A DNA stretch of 64,000 nt from Bacillota bacterium (GTDB taxonomy: Bacteria > Bacillota > Clostridia > Christensenellales > UBA3700): contig JAEWXG010000012.1 of the NCBI GenBank assembly GCA_023396095.1, forward strand, positions 62,001 through 126,000. Direction: 5' to 3'. The translations under genes and the position numbers were made by a program. Positions 26,564-35,535 of this stretch are shown piece after piece; the first letter of the stretch is position 1; each line of letters begins with the position of its first letter. Under the pieces are notes generated by a model. It saw only the letters and a list, made by a program, of their open reading frames with translations. It was not told the origin of the DNA and searched no databases.

Positions 26564-28006
26564 ATGAGCTTTACAGATAACGCCAAGGATTCATTTAAAA
26601 ATGAATTTTCGCTAATCCAAAATATATTTATTGAAAAATATATGCTTTCCGCAAATGATATTCAACTTAAGGTTTATCTTGCAGGTTTACAACTTTGTGA
26701 TATTGGAACAACAAATGCTCCATTATCACTTATTTTAGCCAATGCTTTAGATACAACAGAAATTGCAGTAATTCGAGCATTTGAATATTGGGAAAATTTA
26801 AAAGTTGTAGAAATAACATCAAGAAATCCTTTCTCTGTTCGCTATTTAAAAATCGACTCTTTATATAAACCTAGCTATAACACAACCAAATATAAAGACT
26901 TTCCACAAAAATATGCTGCCCTTTTAGGGAATCAAAACTTGGATATGCAAGACTCGTATAGACTAATTTCTTTTCTAGAAGATAAACACTTTGACCAAAA
27001 TGCCTTTTTAGTGCTAAGCGAATATTTGCATAAAAGGAAAAACTCTCAAATACTAAATACTTCATATGTTTTAAAAGTAGCAAATGATTGGTATAACCAA
27101 GGCATTAGAACTCTTCCTGATGTTGAAAATAAAATCAAAGACATGGAAAGCGCGACAATTGAAACTTTATCAGTATTAAATCAACTAAAAATTAAACGTA
27201 CTCCTACGCCACAAGATAAGGACATGGTTGATAAATGGATAAAACTAGGATTTGATTTAAATTCTATTGGCGCCGCAATAAACACTTTATCTGGAAACAA
27301 AACATTGGAAAAACTAGATAACAAAATTATGTCTCTTAGTGAACTTGGTATTACATCAGTTGAAGATATTGAACGATACACACAAGAATTAAAACATATG
27401 AGATCTCTAACTAAAGCTGTCTTTAAAAACTTAGGTCTATTTATCGAAAATCCGGATATGTATATGGACGAATATATCAAAAAATGGACAGATATGGGAT
27501 TTGATGACGAAGTAATTTTAACACTCGCTATGCAGTTAGGTAAAAAACATATCAATGATATTAATTCATTAAATGATAAAATATATCTTTTATTTTCTAA
27601 AGGTATAACCAACTCAAATTCCTTAAAAGAATATATAGGTAATGAAATTCAAATTGAAAACTATATTAGGGAAATGTTTAACATCGCCGGCATCACAAGA
27701 AAAATTTTAGATGCAGACAGGCAAATGTATAAAACTTGGTTAGAGGATTGGGGTTTTACAAAAGATGCAATTAATTTAATTACTGAACACACTTCAAAAA
27801 CATATTTCTCAATGAAACAACTAAATGCAATATTACAACAACTAAAATCTAAAATGATTTATTCTACTCAAGAAATTATACAATATTTGAACTTATTGAA
27901 TAGTTCAAACTTTAATCAATCAAAATCTAGCGCACGTCACCGCAATAATTATGAAAATTTGACCGATGACGATAAACGTAATGATATAATAAAATATATG
28001 AAATAG
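26564..28006 (+). CDS. DnaB/DnaD-type replication initiation protein with repeated modules
   Basis: 480 residues from ATG 26564 (SD GAGGG four bases upstream). An N-terminal winged-helix region (about 1-110) is followed by what looks like serial DnaD-like helical modules, each with a W..[LMW]GF..[DE].I pattern: about 210-270 (DKWIKLGFDLNSI), 300-370 (KKWTDMGFDDEVI) and 385-440 (LEDWGFTKDAI), plus an earlier KVANDWYNQGI. DnaB/DnaD proteins remodel oriC and help load the helicase. The next gene is the cognate loader ATPase, overlapping by one base or abutting. Confidence 0.78.
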   Translation: MSFTDNAKDSFKNEFSLIQNIFIEKYMLSANDIQLKVYLAGLQLCDIGTTNAPLSLILANALDTTEIAVIRAFEYWENLKVVEITSRNPFSVRYLKIDSLYKPSYNTTKYKDFPQKYAALLGNQNLDMQDSYRLISFLEDKHFDQNAFLVLSEYLHKRKNSQILNTSYVLKVANDWYNQGIRTLPDVENKIKDMESATIETLSVLNQLKIKRTPTPQDKDMVDKWIKLGFDLNSIGAAINTLSGNKTLEKLDNKIMSLSELGITSVEDIERYTQELKHMRSLTKAVFKNLGLFIENPDMYMDEYIKKWTDMGFDDEVILTLAMQLGKKHINDINSLNDKIYLLFSKGITNSNSLKEYIGNEIQIENYIREMFNIAGITRKILDADRQMYKTWLEDWGFTKDAINLITEHTSKTYFSMKQLNAILQQLKSKMIYSTQEIIQYLNLLNSSNFNQSKSSARHRNNYENLTDDDKRNDIIKYMK

Positions 28007-28011
28007 TGATT

Positions 28012-28848
28012 ATGAATACAGAATACTTATCATTTAAAGAATCTTTAAAAAATAAAATAATCAATCAAAATAAAAGAATGATTGATAATATTATTTATAT
28101 CGAATCTGAAAAAAAAGAAAATAAAAAACTCATAGATGAGTTAAACGAAATACAGTTAAAATCTACAGTAACAGAAGAAGATAAAAAAAGATATCACAGT
28201 ATACGTAAATCATTATTGCTCAAGGCAGGAAATAATCTAAAATTAATCAATTTTAATAAAATACCAGAAGAAAAAATTAAATTAGAATATGCCATAAAAA
28301 ACCAAATTTTTGCACTAAATAATTCTAAAATTTATTTAAATATTGCTCCTCCTTCAATTGAACAACATCTCAATAATTATGAACAACTTAAACAAGTTTA
28401 TGATTATATTGATAGTTATTCTAAAGATTATGCATACTTTCAAGGAAAAAAAATAATGCTCATTAAAGGTCCTCAAAATGCAGGTAAAACTTATTTAATG
28501 CATTACTTGATTTCTAAAATTATTAAAAATACAGATACATATCAATATATTACTTCTTTCAATATGATCGATATTTTTAAAGAGATCCATTTCAATAATA
28601 TTAATGAAAATTACGAAAAATTGCTAAATGACACATTCCTATTCATTGATGACCTTGGGCAAGAACCTTTTTATAATAATATTTCAACTGAGTACTTGTC
28701 ACATTTAATCGAGCAAAGACTTGCTAACAATAAATACACGATCATATCTACTTCTCGCATGAAAAATAATATTGAAAATTCTTATGGTGATTTAATTTCA
28801 GCAAGATTGTTTCAAGAATTTAACACTATCGCCATTAATTTACAATAA
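28012..28848 (+). CDS. Helicase loader ATPase (DnaI/DnaC type)
   Basis: About 278 residues. N-terminal coiled region, then AAA+ core: Walker A KGPQNAGKTY (about 160), Walker B TFLFIDDLG, sensor region TIISTSRM, and ISARLFQEF as in DnaI/DnaC. A gene for a DnaD-like protein directly upstream supports the role of loading replicative helicase. Start 28012 (ATG) or GTG 28006; no SD, so translation is probably coupled. Its stop overlaps the convergent ATP-grasp gene by nine bases. Confidence 0.85.
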   Translation: MNTEYLSFKESLKNKIINQNKRMIDNIIYIESEKKENKKLIDELNEIQLKSTVTEEDKKRYHSIRKSLLLKAGNNLKLINFNKIPEEKIKLEYAIKNQIFALNNSKIYLNIAPPSIEQHLNNYEQLKQVYDYIDSYSKDYAYFQGKKIMLIKGPQNAGKTYLMHYLISKIIKNTDTYQYITSFNMIDIFKEIHFNNINENYEKLLNDTFLFIDDLGQEPFYNNISTEYLSHLIEQRLANNKYTIISTSRMKNNIENSYGDLISARLFQEFNTIAINLQ

Positions 28849-29652
28849 ATTTATTTTCTCATTTATCCATTCAGCAAAGATCTTTATTATATCAACCTGG
28901 GTATTTTCATAAAGCATTCTTGATCCAACAATGTCTTCTATTTCATTTAAAATTGGTTTTCCATTTTTATAAATTAAATCTATTCCTGCAAAATCAAAAA
29001 ATGTAGTTTTTAGAATCTTTTCAACTAATTGCTTTTCTTCACTAGTTAAGTTATGCTCCTCAACCATTCCCCCTAATTTATAATTGCTTCTAAAATTAAT
29101 AGTAGACTGTCTTAACATAGAAACAATTATCTTGTTAGCTATAACATAAACTCTCAAATCTTTCCCATTTTCACACATTTCTTGCAATATAATATGTTTT
29201 TTTTGAGATAAAACCTCAGCACTTTCTTTAGATAAATCAAACACTTCACTCCCACCGTGCCCATCTAAAGATTTTGCAACAATAAAATTTTTTTCCTTTA
29301 ATTTGTTAATCTTCTTACAACATTTAGGTCGTACTAGAATAGTATTTGCAGTTTCTATTCTATTTTTACGGGCAAACTTATATGTTAACCACTTGTTGTT
29401 GCCAATTGTATTAATATAACTTGAGTTAATAGTGAGAATTTTCTTTCTCTTACAATATCTCGTAATTATAGGAACAATCGACCTTATAATTACTAGGTCG
29501 TATGAATCTAAAACTTTATAGTTAAAGGCATTATCAACTAAAAGGAGATCTCCTTGAATATGATACTTATTTAATTCAAATTTTAATTTTTCAACAAAAA
29601 ATTCATTACCATTATACCTATTATATGTATATATTATTGCGACCTTAGACAT
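28840..29652 (-). CDS. RimK-type ATP-grasp ligase (second of pair)
   Basis: 270 residues. ATP-grasp features: FIVAKSLDGHGGSEVF (loop over ATP), ILQEMCENGKDLRVYV, then AGIDLIY and NEIEDIVGSRML with the metal-binding Glu/Asn. RimK-type enzymes join amino acids to a carboxylate. It overlaps the upstream ATP-grasp gene by eight bases and is clearly diverged from it. Substrate unknown; no precursor peptide gene was seen beside it. Confidence 0.82.
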   Translation of the reverse strand: MSKVAIIYTYNRYNGNEFFVEKLKFELNKYHIQGDLLLVDNAFNYKVLDSYDLVIIRSIVPIITRYCKRKKILTINSSYINTIGNNKWLTYKFARKNRIETANTILVRPKCCKKINKLKEKNFIVAKSLDGHGGSEVFDLSKESAEVLSQKKHIILQEMCENGKDLRVYVIANKIIVSMLRQSTINFRSNYKLGGMVEEHNLTSEEKQLVEKILKTTFFDFAGIDLIYKNGKPILNEIEDIVGSRMLYENTQVDIIKIFAEWINEKINLL

Positions 29653-30553
29653 TGTTAATACGATCCTTGCAATACTTAATGATTTTTTCAGCTATATTAA
29701 TTTTGCAAACTTCCGAGATAAGTTTAAAATGCGCATTTGAATTTACCTCACACACAAAAAGTTCTCCATCATTTTTACGTATTAAATCAATTCCCGCTAT
29801 ATCTAAATTAAATACTTTTGCAACCTTTTTTGCGACTAAAATTTCTTCATTGTTCGGTTCATATTTTTTTACTTGAGCCCCTAACGTAGCATTTGCCCTA
29901 AATTCTCCTTCTTGAGCAACTCTTTCCATCGCAGCTACACATTCTCCAGCAACTATCTCTATACGTACATCTTTTGCGCTTATAAATCTTTTATATTTGC
30001 AGATTTCTGCTGGATTAATATGTGTTGTGCTAATAAATTCTTGATATAAAAGATCGTTCTTCTCGTAAGTTTTTGTAATCCTCTCTAATTCCTCTCTATT
30101 AAATGCAATATAAACCTGTTCTCCGAACGACCCTTTACTTTGTTTAATAACTATTGGATAATCAAAGCTCTTTTCTACATCTTTTAAAAAATTATAATCA
30201 CCGTGATAACCAACATTAGTATACGAAAAAGGAGAATTTACTGTTGTCGGTGTTTTTATATTATTTTTACTTAATAATAAATAAGACAAATATTTATCAT
30301 CTGCTACTTCAATTGCTAATGCATTATTAACTAAATCATTTCCATATAACTCTAGTCTCTTTGCTAATTTAATATCTTTATCCAAAAATAAAACCAGTTT
30401 AGATACTTTCGAACTAACATTTAATAGTTCATCGTTATTATACACATCAACACTTAAATCATTTTTTTGCGACTCTTTTAATAATAACTGTACAATTTGA
30501 TCAAATTTTTGATTTTTTAAATATTTATTAACCACTATTGCTAAATCTTTCAT
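29645..30553 (-). CDS. RimK-type ATP-grasp ligase (first of pair)
   Basis: 302 residues with textbook RimK motifs: YPIVIKQSKGSFGEQV, LLYQEFI, KDVRIEIVAGECVAAMERVA, EGEFRANATLGA and CEVNSNAHFK. Likely ATP-dependent carboxylate-amine ligase. Forms a two-gene unit with the following ATP-grasp gene. No clear SD before the ATG; the -10-like sequences upstream are weak. Confidence 0.85.
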   Translation of the reverse strand: MKDLAIVVNKYLKNQKFDQIVQLLLKESQKNDLSVDVYNNDELLNVSSKVSKLVLFLDKDIKLAKRLELYGNDLVNNALAIEVADDKYLSYLLLSKNNIKTPTTVNSPFSYTNVGYHGDYNFLKDVEKSFDYPIVIKQSKGSFGEQVYIAFNREELERITKTYEKNDLLYQEFISTTHINPAEICKYKRFISAKDVRIEIVAGECVAAMERVAQEGEFRANATLGAQVKKYEPNNEEILVAKKVAKVFNLDIAGIDLIRKNDGELFVCEVNSNAHFKLISEVCKINIAEKIIKYCKDRINNV

Positions 30554-30645
30554 ATTATTAGTATTTTATAATTTATAGCAAATTAAGCAAATTTAAATTG
30601 ATATTTTCCTTTTTTTTATTTAATATTACTAATGTTTATTTATCC

Positions 30646-30721
<76 letters not shown>

Positions 30722-30725
30722 AAAA

Positions 30726-30771
30726 AAATTGCACTATGCTGGCTAATTATGCCATATTTAGTGCAATTTTT
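30726..30771 (+). terminator. Terminator of tRNA-Thr
   Basis: AAATTGCACTA (30726-30736) pairs with TAGTGCAATTT (30759-30769), followed by T-rich sequence. Confidence 0.82.
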
Positions 30772-31067
30772 ATTTTATTTGATCTGACCGTTATTAAATT
30801 AACTTTGGGAAAAGAAAAAATAATTTATAGCAACTCTTTAATCAATTCGTTAACTTTTATAATTGCAAGAAATGTTTGGCAATTTGCATTTTTTTGAATT
30901 ATTTTATATCGAAAAAACTACTCTAAACAGTACACAATATAATCTCATTAATCTGTCAATAAATTCAATATTGTTTACTTTTGCCATATTAGAATTAGTC
31001 ACTGCATTTTTCCTACATATTCTATTCCTACATATACTTACTTTATCTTTTCAAACATATTATTCCA
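30772..31067. other. AT-rich intergenic region, nothing recognised
   Basis: About 300 bases between the tRNA-Thr terminator and the lipoprotein gene. No convincing open frame with an SD site, no RNA motif and no repeat seen. Confidence 0.5.
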
Positions 31068-31703
31068 TTATCTCATATCGGTATAGAAATCAAATAAGGA
31101 AAAATAGAGATCTCCGATACTTTTATTAAAATTAAGATTAATTGACAAATCGGTTGGTTTGATTTTTTGCACATCATCGGAAAAAATTAAGTCAATACTT
31201 TCCTGTGCAGCTGTCACCTTTACGTTTGGATAGATTTTATTTGAAAACTTTATATTTTCTAATACAATATATCCACCTTGAAGATTGTTTCTGTCGGCTA
31301 CAAATTTATTCTTACTTGCCGATAACTCTTCAAACAGTAATTGTATATTTATATACAATTTATCAATTTTATCAAAATTTAACTCATCGTTATCAGTTAA
31401 TATACTTATATATTCATTCGAGTTTTCCACTTTTACAATTTTATAATTGTTTTTATCTTTTTTATAATGTAATTCGTTTTTTACAAAATAAATATCATTT
31501 TGTTTTTGGATTAATAATCTCATTCCTTCATGATTTATAAAATAAATAGCACAATCTTTTTTATTTTTTACATGATTTAATGCCGTATTATAATTTTCCA
31601 TAACAGCTTTTTCACTCTTAGATGTACATCCATATAAACCAAATGACATCAAGACAATCAACAATAGCAATAAAATACTTGCTTTCCTATGTTTTACTCC
31701 CAT
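31068..31703 (-). CDS. Putative lipoprotein of the MacB-like operon
   Basis: 211 residues. Signal peptide with lipobox FGLYGC, so the mature protein is anchored on the outer face of the membrane by Lgt. The mature part is charged and unrecognised. Last gene of a unit with an ABC ATPase, two FtsX-type permeases and a secreted protein; 11 bases after the ATPase gene. Could serve as immunity or export accessory protein (inference from position only). Confidence 0.68.
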   Translation of the reverse strand: MGVKHRKASILLLLLIVLMSFGLYGCTSKSEKAVMENYNTALNHVKNKKDCAIYFINHEGMRLLIQKQNDIYFVKNELHYKKDKNNYKIVKVENSNEYISILTDNDELNFDKIDKLYINIQLLFEELSASKNKFVADRNNLQGGYIVLENIKFSNKIYPNVKVTAAQESIDLIFSDDVQKIKPTDLSINLNFNKSIGDLYFSLFDFYTDMR

Positions 31704-31714
31704 TTTACACCTTC

Positions 31715-32377
31715 CTAATAAATTATTTTCCCATCTTTAATCTTAATAATTTTCTTTGCCATTTCTGCTAATTCAAAATTGTGCGTAACTAAAAGAATAG
31801 TTTTCCCCTGCTTGTTTAAATCTATCAATTTATCCATTAATAACAGTGCGTTTTTACTATCTAAAGCTCCAGTCGGCTCATCAGCCAAAATATACTTTTG
31901 ATCATTTATGAGAGCCCTAACTATCGCAACTCTTTGTTGCTCTCCACCAGATAATTTTGCAACTTTTTTATATGGGTCGGTTAAACCCATGTCATATAAC
32001 ATAGCTTTTGCTTTCTCTGCATTTTCTTTAAATGATTTGTTAGAAAAAATGATTGGCAATAATACATTATCCAAAATTGTGACTTCATTTATTAAATAAT
32101 ATTTCTGAAATATTATTCCTATATTTTGATTTCTAAATTTTGCTATTTTATTCATTTTTTCTCTACTTATATTAAAGTCATCAATATATATATCCCCAAA
32201 TGTTGGGACATCTAATCCTCCAACTATGTTTAAAAGTGTGGTTTTCCCAGAGCCTGAATCACCTATGATTGCAATAAAATCACCATCATCAATTTCCAAA
32301 CTAACATTATCTAATGCTTTAAACTCATTTTCTTTACCTTGATTATACACTTTTGTAATTTTTTCTATTTTAATCAT
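31715..32377 (-). CDS. ABC transporter ATPase (MacB/LolD type)
   Basis: 220 residues. Walker A GDSGSGKTT, Q-loop IFQKYYLINEVT, signature LSGGEQQRVAIVRAL, Walker B YILADEPTGALD, H-loop THN. The LSGGEQQRVAIARA-type signature and short length are typical of MacB/LolD/BceA ATPases that pair with FtsX-type permeases, encoded just upstream. Confidence 0.9.
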   Translation of the reverse strand: MIKIEKITKVYNQGKENEFKALDNVSLEIDDGDFIAIIGDSGSGKTTLLNIVGGLDVPTFGDIYIDDFNISREKMNKIAKFRNQNIGIIFQKYYLINEVTILDNVLLPIIFSNKSFKENAEKAKAMLYDMGLTDPYKKVAKLSGGEQQRVAIVRALINDQKYILADEPTGALDSKNALLLMDKLIDLNKQGKTILLVTHNFELAEMAKKIIKIKDGKIIY

Positions 32378-32379
32378 TC

Positions 32380-33531
32380 TTACTCCAATCTAACCTTTAA
32401 AAATTTTATCGCAATATTTTGCTTGGCAGCTTTATTTGTTAATATAAAATTTAATAGCAGATAACAAGAAACTAGTAGCACATCAATCGTTATCATTATA
32501 ATTTTTGTTTTTGTCAAAATTAAAAAATTGAAAATTTTCACAAATAAGTTTGATGTGCTTAAAACAATTATTAAGATAATTAAACTAGTAAACACTAAAT
32601 TTAACATATATGCACTATTTATTTGCCATCTATTGGCACCAACTAAAGTAAAAGTTGCTATTGTTTGTTTGTTGTTTTCATACGACATTACTGAGAAAGC
32701 AAAAATAATTGTGATTGAAAAAATAAATATAAAAACAAAAATTATATTTAATATTAATGTTATTCCTGCATCTGATTCTTTTGTATTGTTTATGAGATCT
32801 TGACCACGCTCTGCAATAGCAATTCCTTTTAAATATTGTAAGTCATTCTTAACTATTGTAGAATTATTATTTCCCGTTAGTATAAATCCTTCTGATATCT
32901 CATAAACAAGACCTAATTGGTATAATATATCAGCATTTATTATAATAGTTTTTTCATCTTTAAATGATTTAGAAATTAAATTAGAAAATTCACTTTTAGG
33001 AAGACCGCCCCCAGATAATGTAACATATTCATTTGCTAATGTTTGCCCCGCTAAAATCATTTCAACATCTACTTTTTGTCTAAAATTATAATCTTTAGTA
33101 AATGCAAAATTATACCTATTTTTAATATTGCCTTCAAAATTAACAGCTACAAATTCATTTTTTTGCGACAACCATTTTCCACGATGCATAGGCATTTTAA
33201 AAATTGCTAAATCTTTACTCTCGTAAGCAACTACTTTCACAATTTCATCATTATAGTATGCATACAATTTTTTCACATTTATTAATTCATATGTACCATG
33301 CAATTTTGCTACGATTTTTTCCTCCGTAATCACATCGCTACTTTCATTAAAGACATATATATCATTTGGTTTAAATATTTGACTAGCATAAGTAGTCGCA
33401 AAATTATTGTTTGCATTTTTTAAGAAAATAATATTTATCGTTAGCAATAGAACTATAAATTGTAAAAAAATTATCAAATAAAATATTTTGTTTTTGTTAT
33501 AAAAATACAAAATTTGACTAATTTTTTTCAT
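32380..33531 (-). CDS. FtsX/MacB-type permease, subunit 2
   Basis: 383 residues: one N-terminal transmembrane helix (about 17-36), a large extracytoplasmic domain (about 40-250) and three C-terminal helices, the four-helix MacB layout. Overlaps the other permease gene by 14 bases. The pair with one ATPase suggests a heterodimeric mechanotransmission-type transporter, which pushes on an external substrate rather than moving it through a channel (family knowledge). Confidence 0.75.
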   Translation of the reverse strand: MKKISQILYFYNKNKIFYLIIFLQFIVLLLTINIIFLKNANNNFATTYASQIFKPNDIYVFNESSDVITEEKIVAKLHGTYELINVKKLYAYYNDEIVKVVAYESKDLAIFKMPMHRGKWLSQKNEFVAVNFEGNIKNRYNFAFTKDYNFRQKVDVEMILAGQTLANEYVTLSGGGLPKSEFSNLISKSFKDEKTIIINADILYQLGLVYEISEGFILTGNNNSTIVKNDLQYLKGIAIAERGQDLINNTKESDAGITLILNIIFVFIFIFSITIIFAFSVMSYENNKQTIATFTLVGANRWQINSAYMLNLVFTSLIILIIVLSTSNLFVKIFNFLILTKTKIIMITIDVLLVSCYLLLNFILTNKAAKQNIAIKFLKVRLE

Positions 33532-34540
33532 TAATAAAACTCCTCTTTTTAAATACCTTGTAATAAAATGCTATTAATAAAGGTAAAAACAAACTAACAA
33601 TAATAGCAAATATTAATAAATAATCACGAGATCTCAAGTAATATGCAAAATTAAACAAACTATATTGAATAGATATATAAAATTTGTCTTGAACTAAAAT
33701 AAAAATCAATAGCGATACCAAAAAACAGGAAAATAAAATTACAAACAGTATTAATGTTAAAATTAATAAAATATCTATTGATGAAATGCCTATAAGCTTA
33801 AAAACATCAATGGTTGTTTTAGATTTGTCAAAGCTATACTTAATCAAAAGAATAAAAGGAAATAATGACACACAAATTAACATAAAGGCGATAATATAAT
33901 ATAATTTGTTCGCAGGAATATTCATATTACTGTCATATATTACCTCAAAACCTTTTTCTTTAAAATCATGATCTAATCGAGTCCTTAACTGACTAATACT
34001 CTTTGTATTAGAATCTTCATAACCAATTAAAACATAGTATATTTCCAAATTTTCATAACTAATTGGTTTTGTTATTTCTATTGTATTTTGATTCAAAGAC
34101 AAACCCTTCACTTTATATTCAATATCATCAATCATTATACTATCCCCTACTCTTTTGTTAGAAAAATTCCCTTCCCTAAAAAGCCCAAGAACAGCCGCAT
34201 TTGTGTCCGAAGCCTGTATTTCTTCCCCATCTACTACATGTAAATGATTTCCTTGAGAAAAAAAGAAATTTTGATTTTCATCTAAATACATTCTGAAATT
34301 TATATAAGAATGTGTATTTAAAATAGCATCTAACTCACTATATTTAATTGGATGTTTTATTTTATAATGCGAGTATCTGTCAATCGAATTATTATTTGCT
34401 ATGCCAAAACTTAACAACGAATATATTGAAAACAAAGACACAACCATTAAAGACATAAGCAATGGGATTATAAACTTATTATAATTAATTATTGTGCTAG
34501 CAACCTTGAATCTTAATTTTGCGTATTTTATCTTCTCCAT
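33518..34540 (-). CDS. FtsX/MacB-type permease, subunit 1
   Basis: 340 residues with the same arrangement as its neighbour: TM1 about 22-44, external domain 50-205, then TMs near 210-232, 250-275 and 305-327. Sequence identity with subunit 2 looks low. Comes 30 bases after the secreted-protein gene. Together the two permeases roughly equal the length of the single bacteriocin-associated membrane proteins of lactococcin-972-type units, but direct similarity was not established. Confidence 0.72.
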   Translation of the reverse strand: MEKIKYAKLRFKVASTIINYNKFIIPLLMSLMVVSLFSIYSLLSFGIANNNSIDRYSHYKIKHPIKYSELDAILNTHSYINFRMYLDENQNFFFSQGNHLHVVDGEEIQASDTNAAVLGLFREGNFSNKRVGDSIMIDDIEYKVKGLSLNQNTIEITKPISYENLEIYYVLIGYEDSNTKSISQLRTRLDHDFKEKGFEVIYDSNMNIPANKLYYIIAFMLICVSLFPFILLIKYSFDKSKTTIDVFKLIGISSIDILLILTLILFVILFSCFLVSLLIFILVQDKFYISIQYSLFNFAYYLRSRDYLLIFAIIVSLFLPLLIAFYYKVFKKRSFINEKN

Positions 34541-34570
34541 TAAATTTTTCCGATAAACACAAAAATATTA

Positions 34571-35098
34571 CTATCTAGTTCGTGTCCATGTGGCTGATGA
34601 ATTTTGCCATTGCGGATTATTATCTGTTAATAGTTTCATTGTATTATAATGCCGAACATAACGTACTCTTTGACCAGTAGTATATGACTCAGCACATCTT
34701 ATAGGATAATTTGCAATAGCAAACTGCCCAGAAGAATTTGTTGCAACATGATAACTTGTACTACTTTTACCTATCCGCACATTTGATGTAATAACTGTAC
34801 AATTACTAATTGACGTTGAAACCTTTGAAATAGCTTTTTGGTTATACCATTTATCTTGGTACTCTATATCATGTCTGTATGTAAAAACAAAATATTCAGG
34901 ATCTTCTACATTATGAATAAATGAATTATTATATGAAGAATTGAAACTTGATGTATTAGTAAAATTTATACCAGTTATAGTCGATAATCCTTCCGCAACA
35001 GCAATTGAAGTATTATAAAGAAACGTAATAGCAAACACAGCTACTATTAGAATATACCACAACCTTCTTATCTTAACTCTAAGTTCAAATATACCCAT
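34571..35098 (-). CDS. Small secreted protein, possible substrate of the adjacent ABC unit
   Basis: About 175 residues. N-terminal basic region then a hydrophobic core (WYILIVAVFAITFLY) and a likely cleavage after SIAVA, leaving about 135 residues rich in Ser, Asn, Thr, Tyr and Trp, with two Cys that could form a disulfide and a C-terminus ending WTRTR. No family recognised. Of two ATGs (35107, 35098) the second has workable SD spacing: GAGGG is one base before the first but ten before the second. First gene after a good promoter, followed by two MacB-like permeases, ATPase and lipoprotein. Bacteriocin-like toxin or envelope factor are both possible. Confidence 0.65.
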   Translation of the reverse strand: MGIFELRVKIRRLWYILIVAVFAITFLYNTSIAVAEGLSTITGINFTNTSSFNSSYNNSFIHNVEDPEYFVFTYRHDIEYQDKWYNQKAISKVSTSISNCTVITSNVRIGKSSTSYHVATNSSGQFAIANYPIRCAESYTTGQRVRYVRHYNTMKLLTDNNPQWQNSSATWTRTR

Positions 35099-35120
35099 AA
35101 AATTCATTCCCTCTTTTTAA

Positions 35121-35149
35121 ATTATATATTAGCATTCTTAAAAAAACAA
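35121..35149 (-). promoter_or_regulatory. Promoter of the secreted protein/ABC operon
   Basis: Minus strand: -35 TTGTTT (35149-35144), 17-base spacer, -10 TATAAT (35126-35121). Predicted leader is short, about 16 bases to the ATG at 35098. Confidence 0.7.
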
Positions 35150-35431
35150 TATGGTCTTTCAGTATAGTCTTTCAATTTCCAAATCAAAACAAAATCCCGA
35201 ACTTTTTTGATATAATTAGGTACAACATATACAACAAAACCATATACATAAAGTGTATTTTTCGCAAAAAAATATAGTATAAATATTCTTTTGCAATGCA
35301 CCCACCAAAAATATTCTAGTACTAAACAGGTTTTAAATATCATCCTTATAACTTTAAAGGCAAAAAACAAAAATTTGAAAAATCTATTATCATTGAATAA
35401 ACTTTACAGGCTAACAGACAAAACATTCGAT

Positions 35432-35472
35432 GTATTAAAAAAGCAAATTTTAAAAATTTGCTTTTTTAATAC
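35432..35472. terminator. Perfect 19-bp hairpin, bidirectional terminator
   Basis: GTATTAAAAAAGCAAATTT (35432-35450), loop TAA, and its exact reverse complement (35454-35472). Internal A6 and T6 tracts give terminator character. Lies downstream of the DUF2804 gene (minus), about 60 bases past its stop. Confidence 0.8.
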
Positions 35473-35535
35473 AATATAACAAAGTTGCTATAACATTCTA
35501 TCACATTGACAACTTATCAAAATAACCTAATGGGA

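Noticed and set aside
30863..31129. Rightward hydrophobic frame of 88 codons
   Set aside because: Begins with TTG without an SD, low-complexity hydrophobic content from AT-rich DNA, overlaps the end of the lipoprotein gene.
31068..35149. Direct assignment as a lactococcin-972 system
   Set aside because: Gene plan is similar, but the secreted protein does not show the mature bacteriocin pattern that I know and the membrane protein is in two parts; kept as an analogy only.
35122..35370. Leftward frame of 82 codons before the secreted-protein gene
   Set aside because: No SD, composition of random AT-rich sequence, and it covers the promoter of the real operon.
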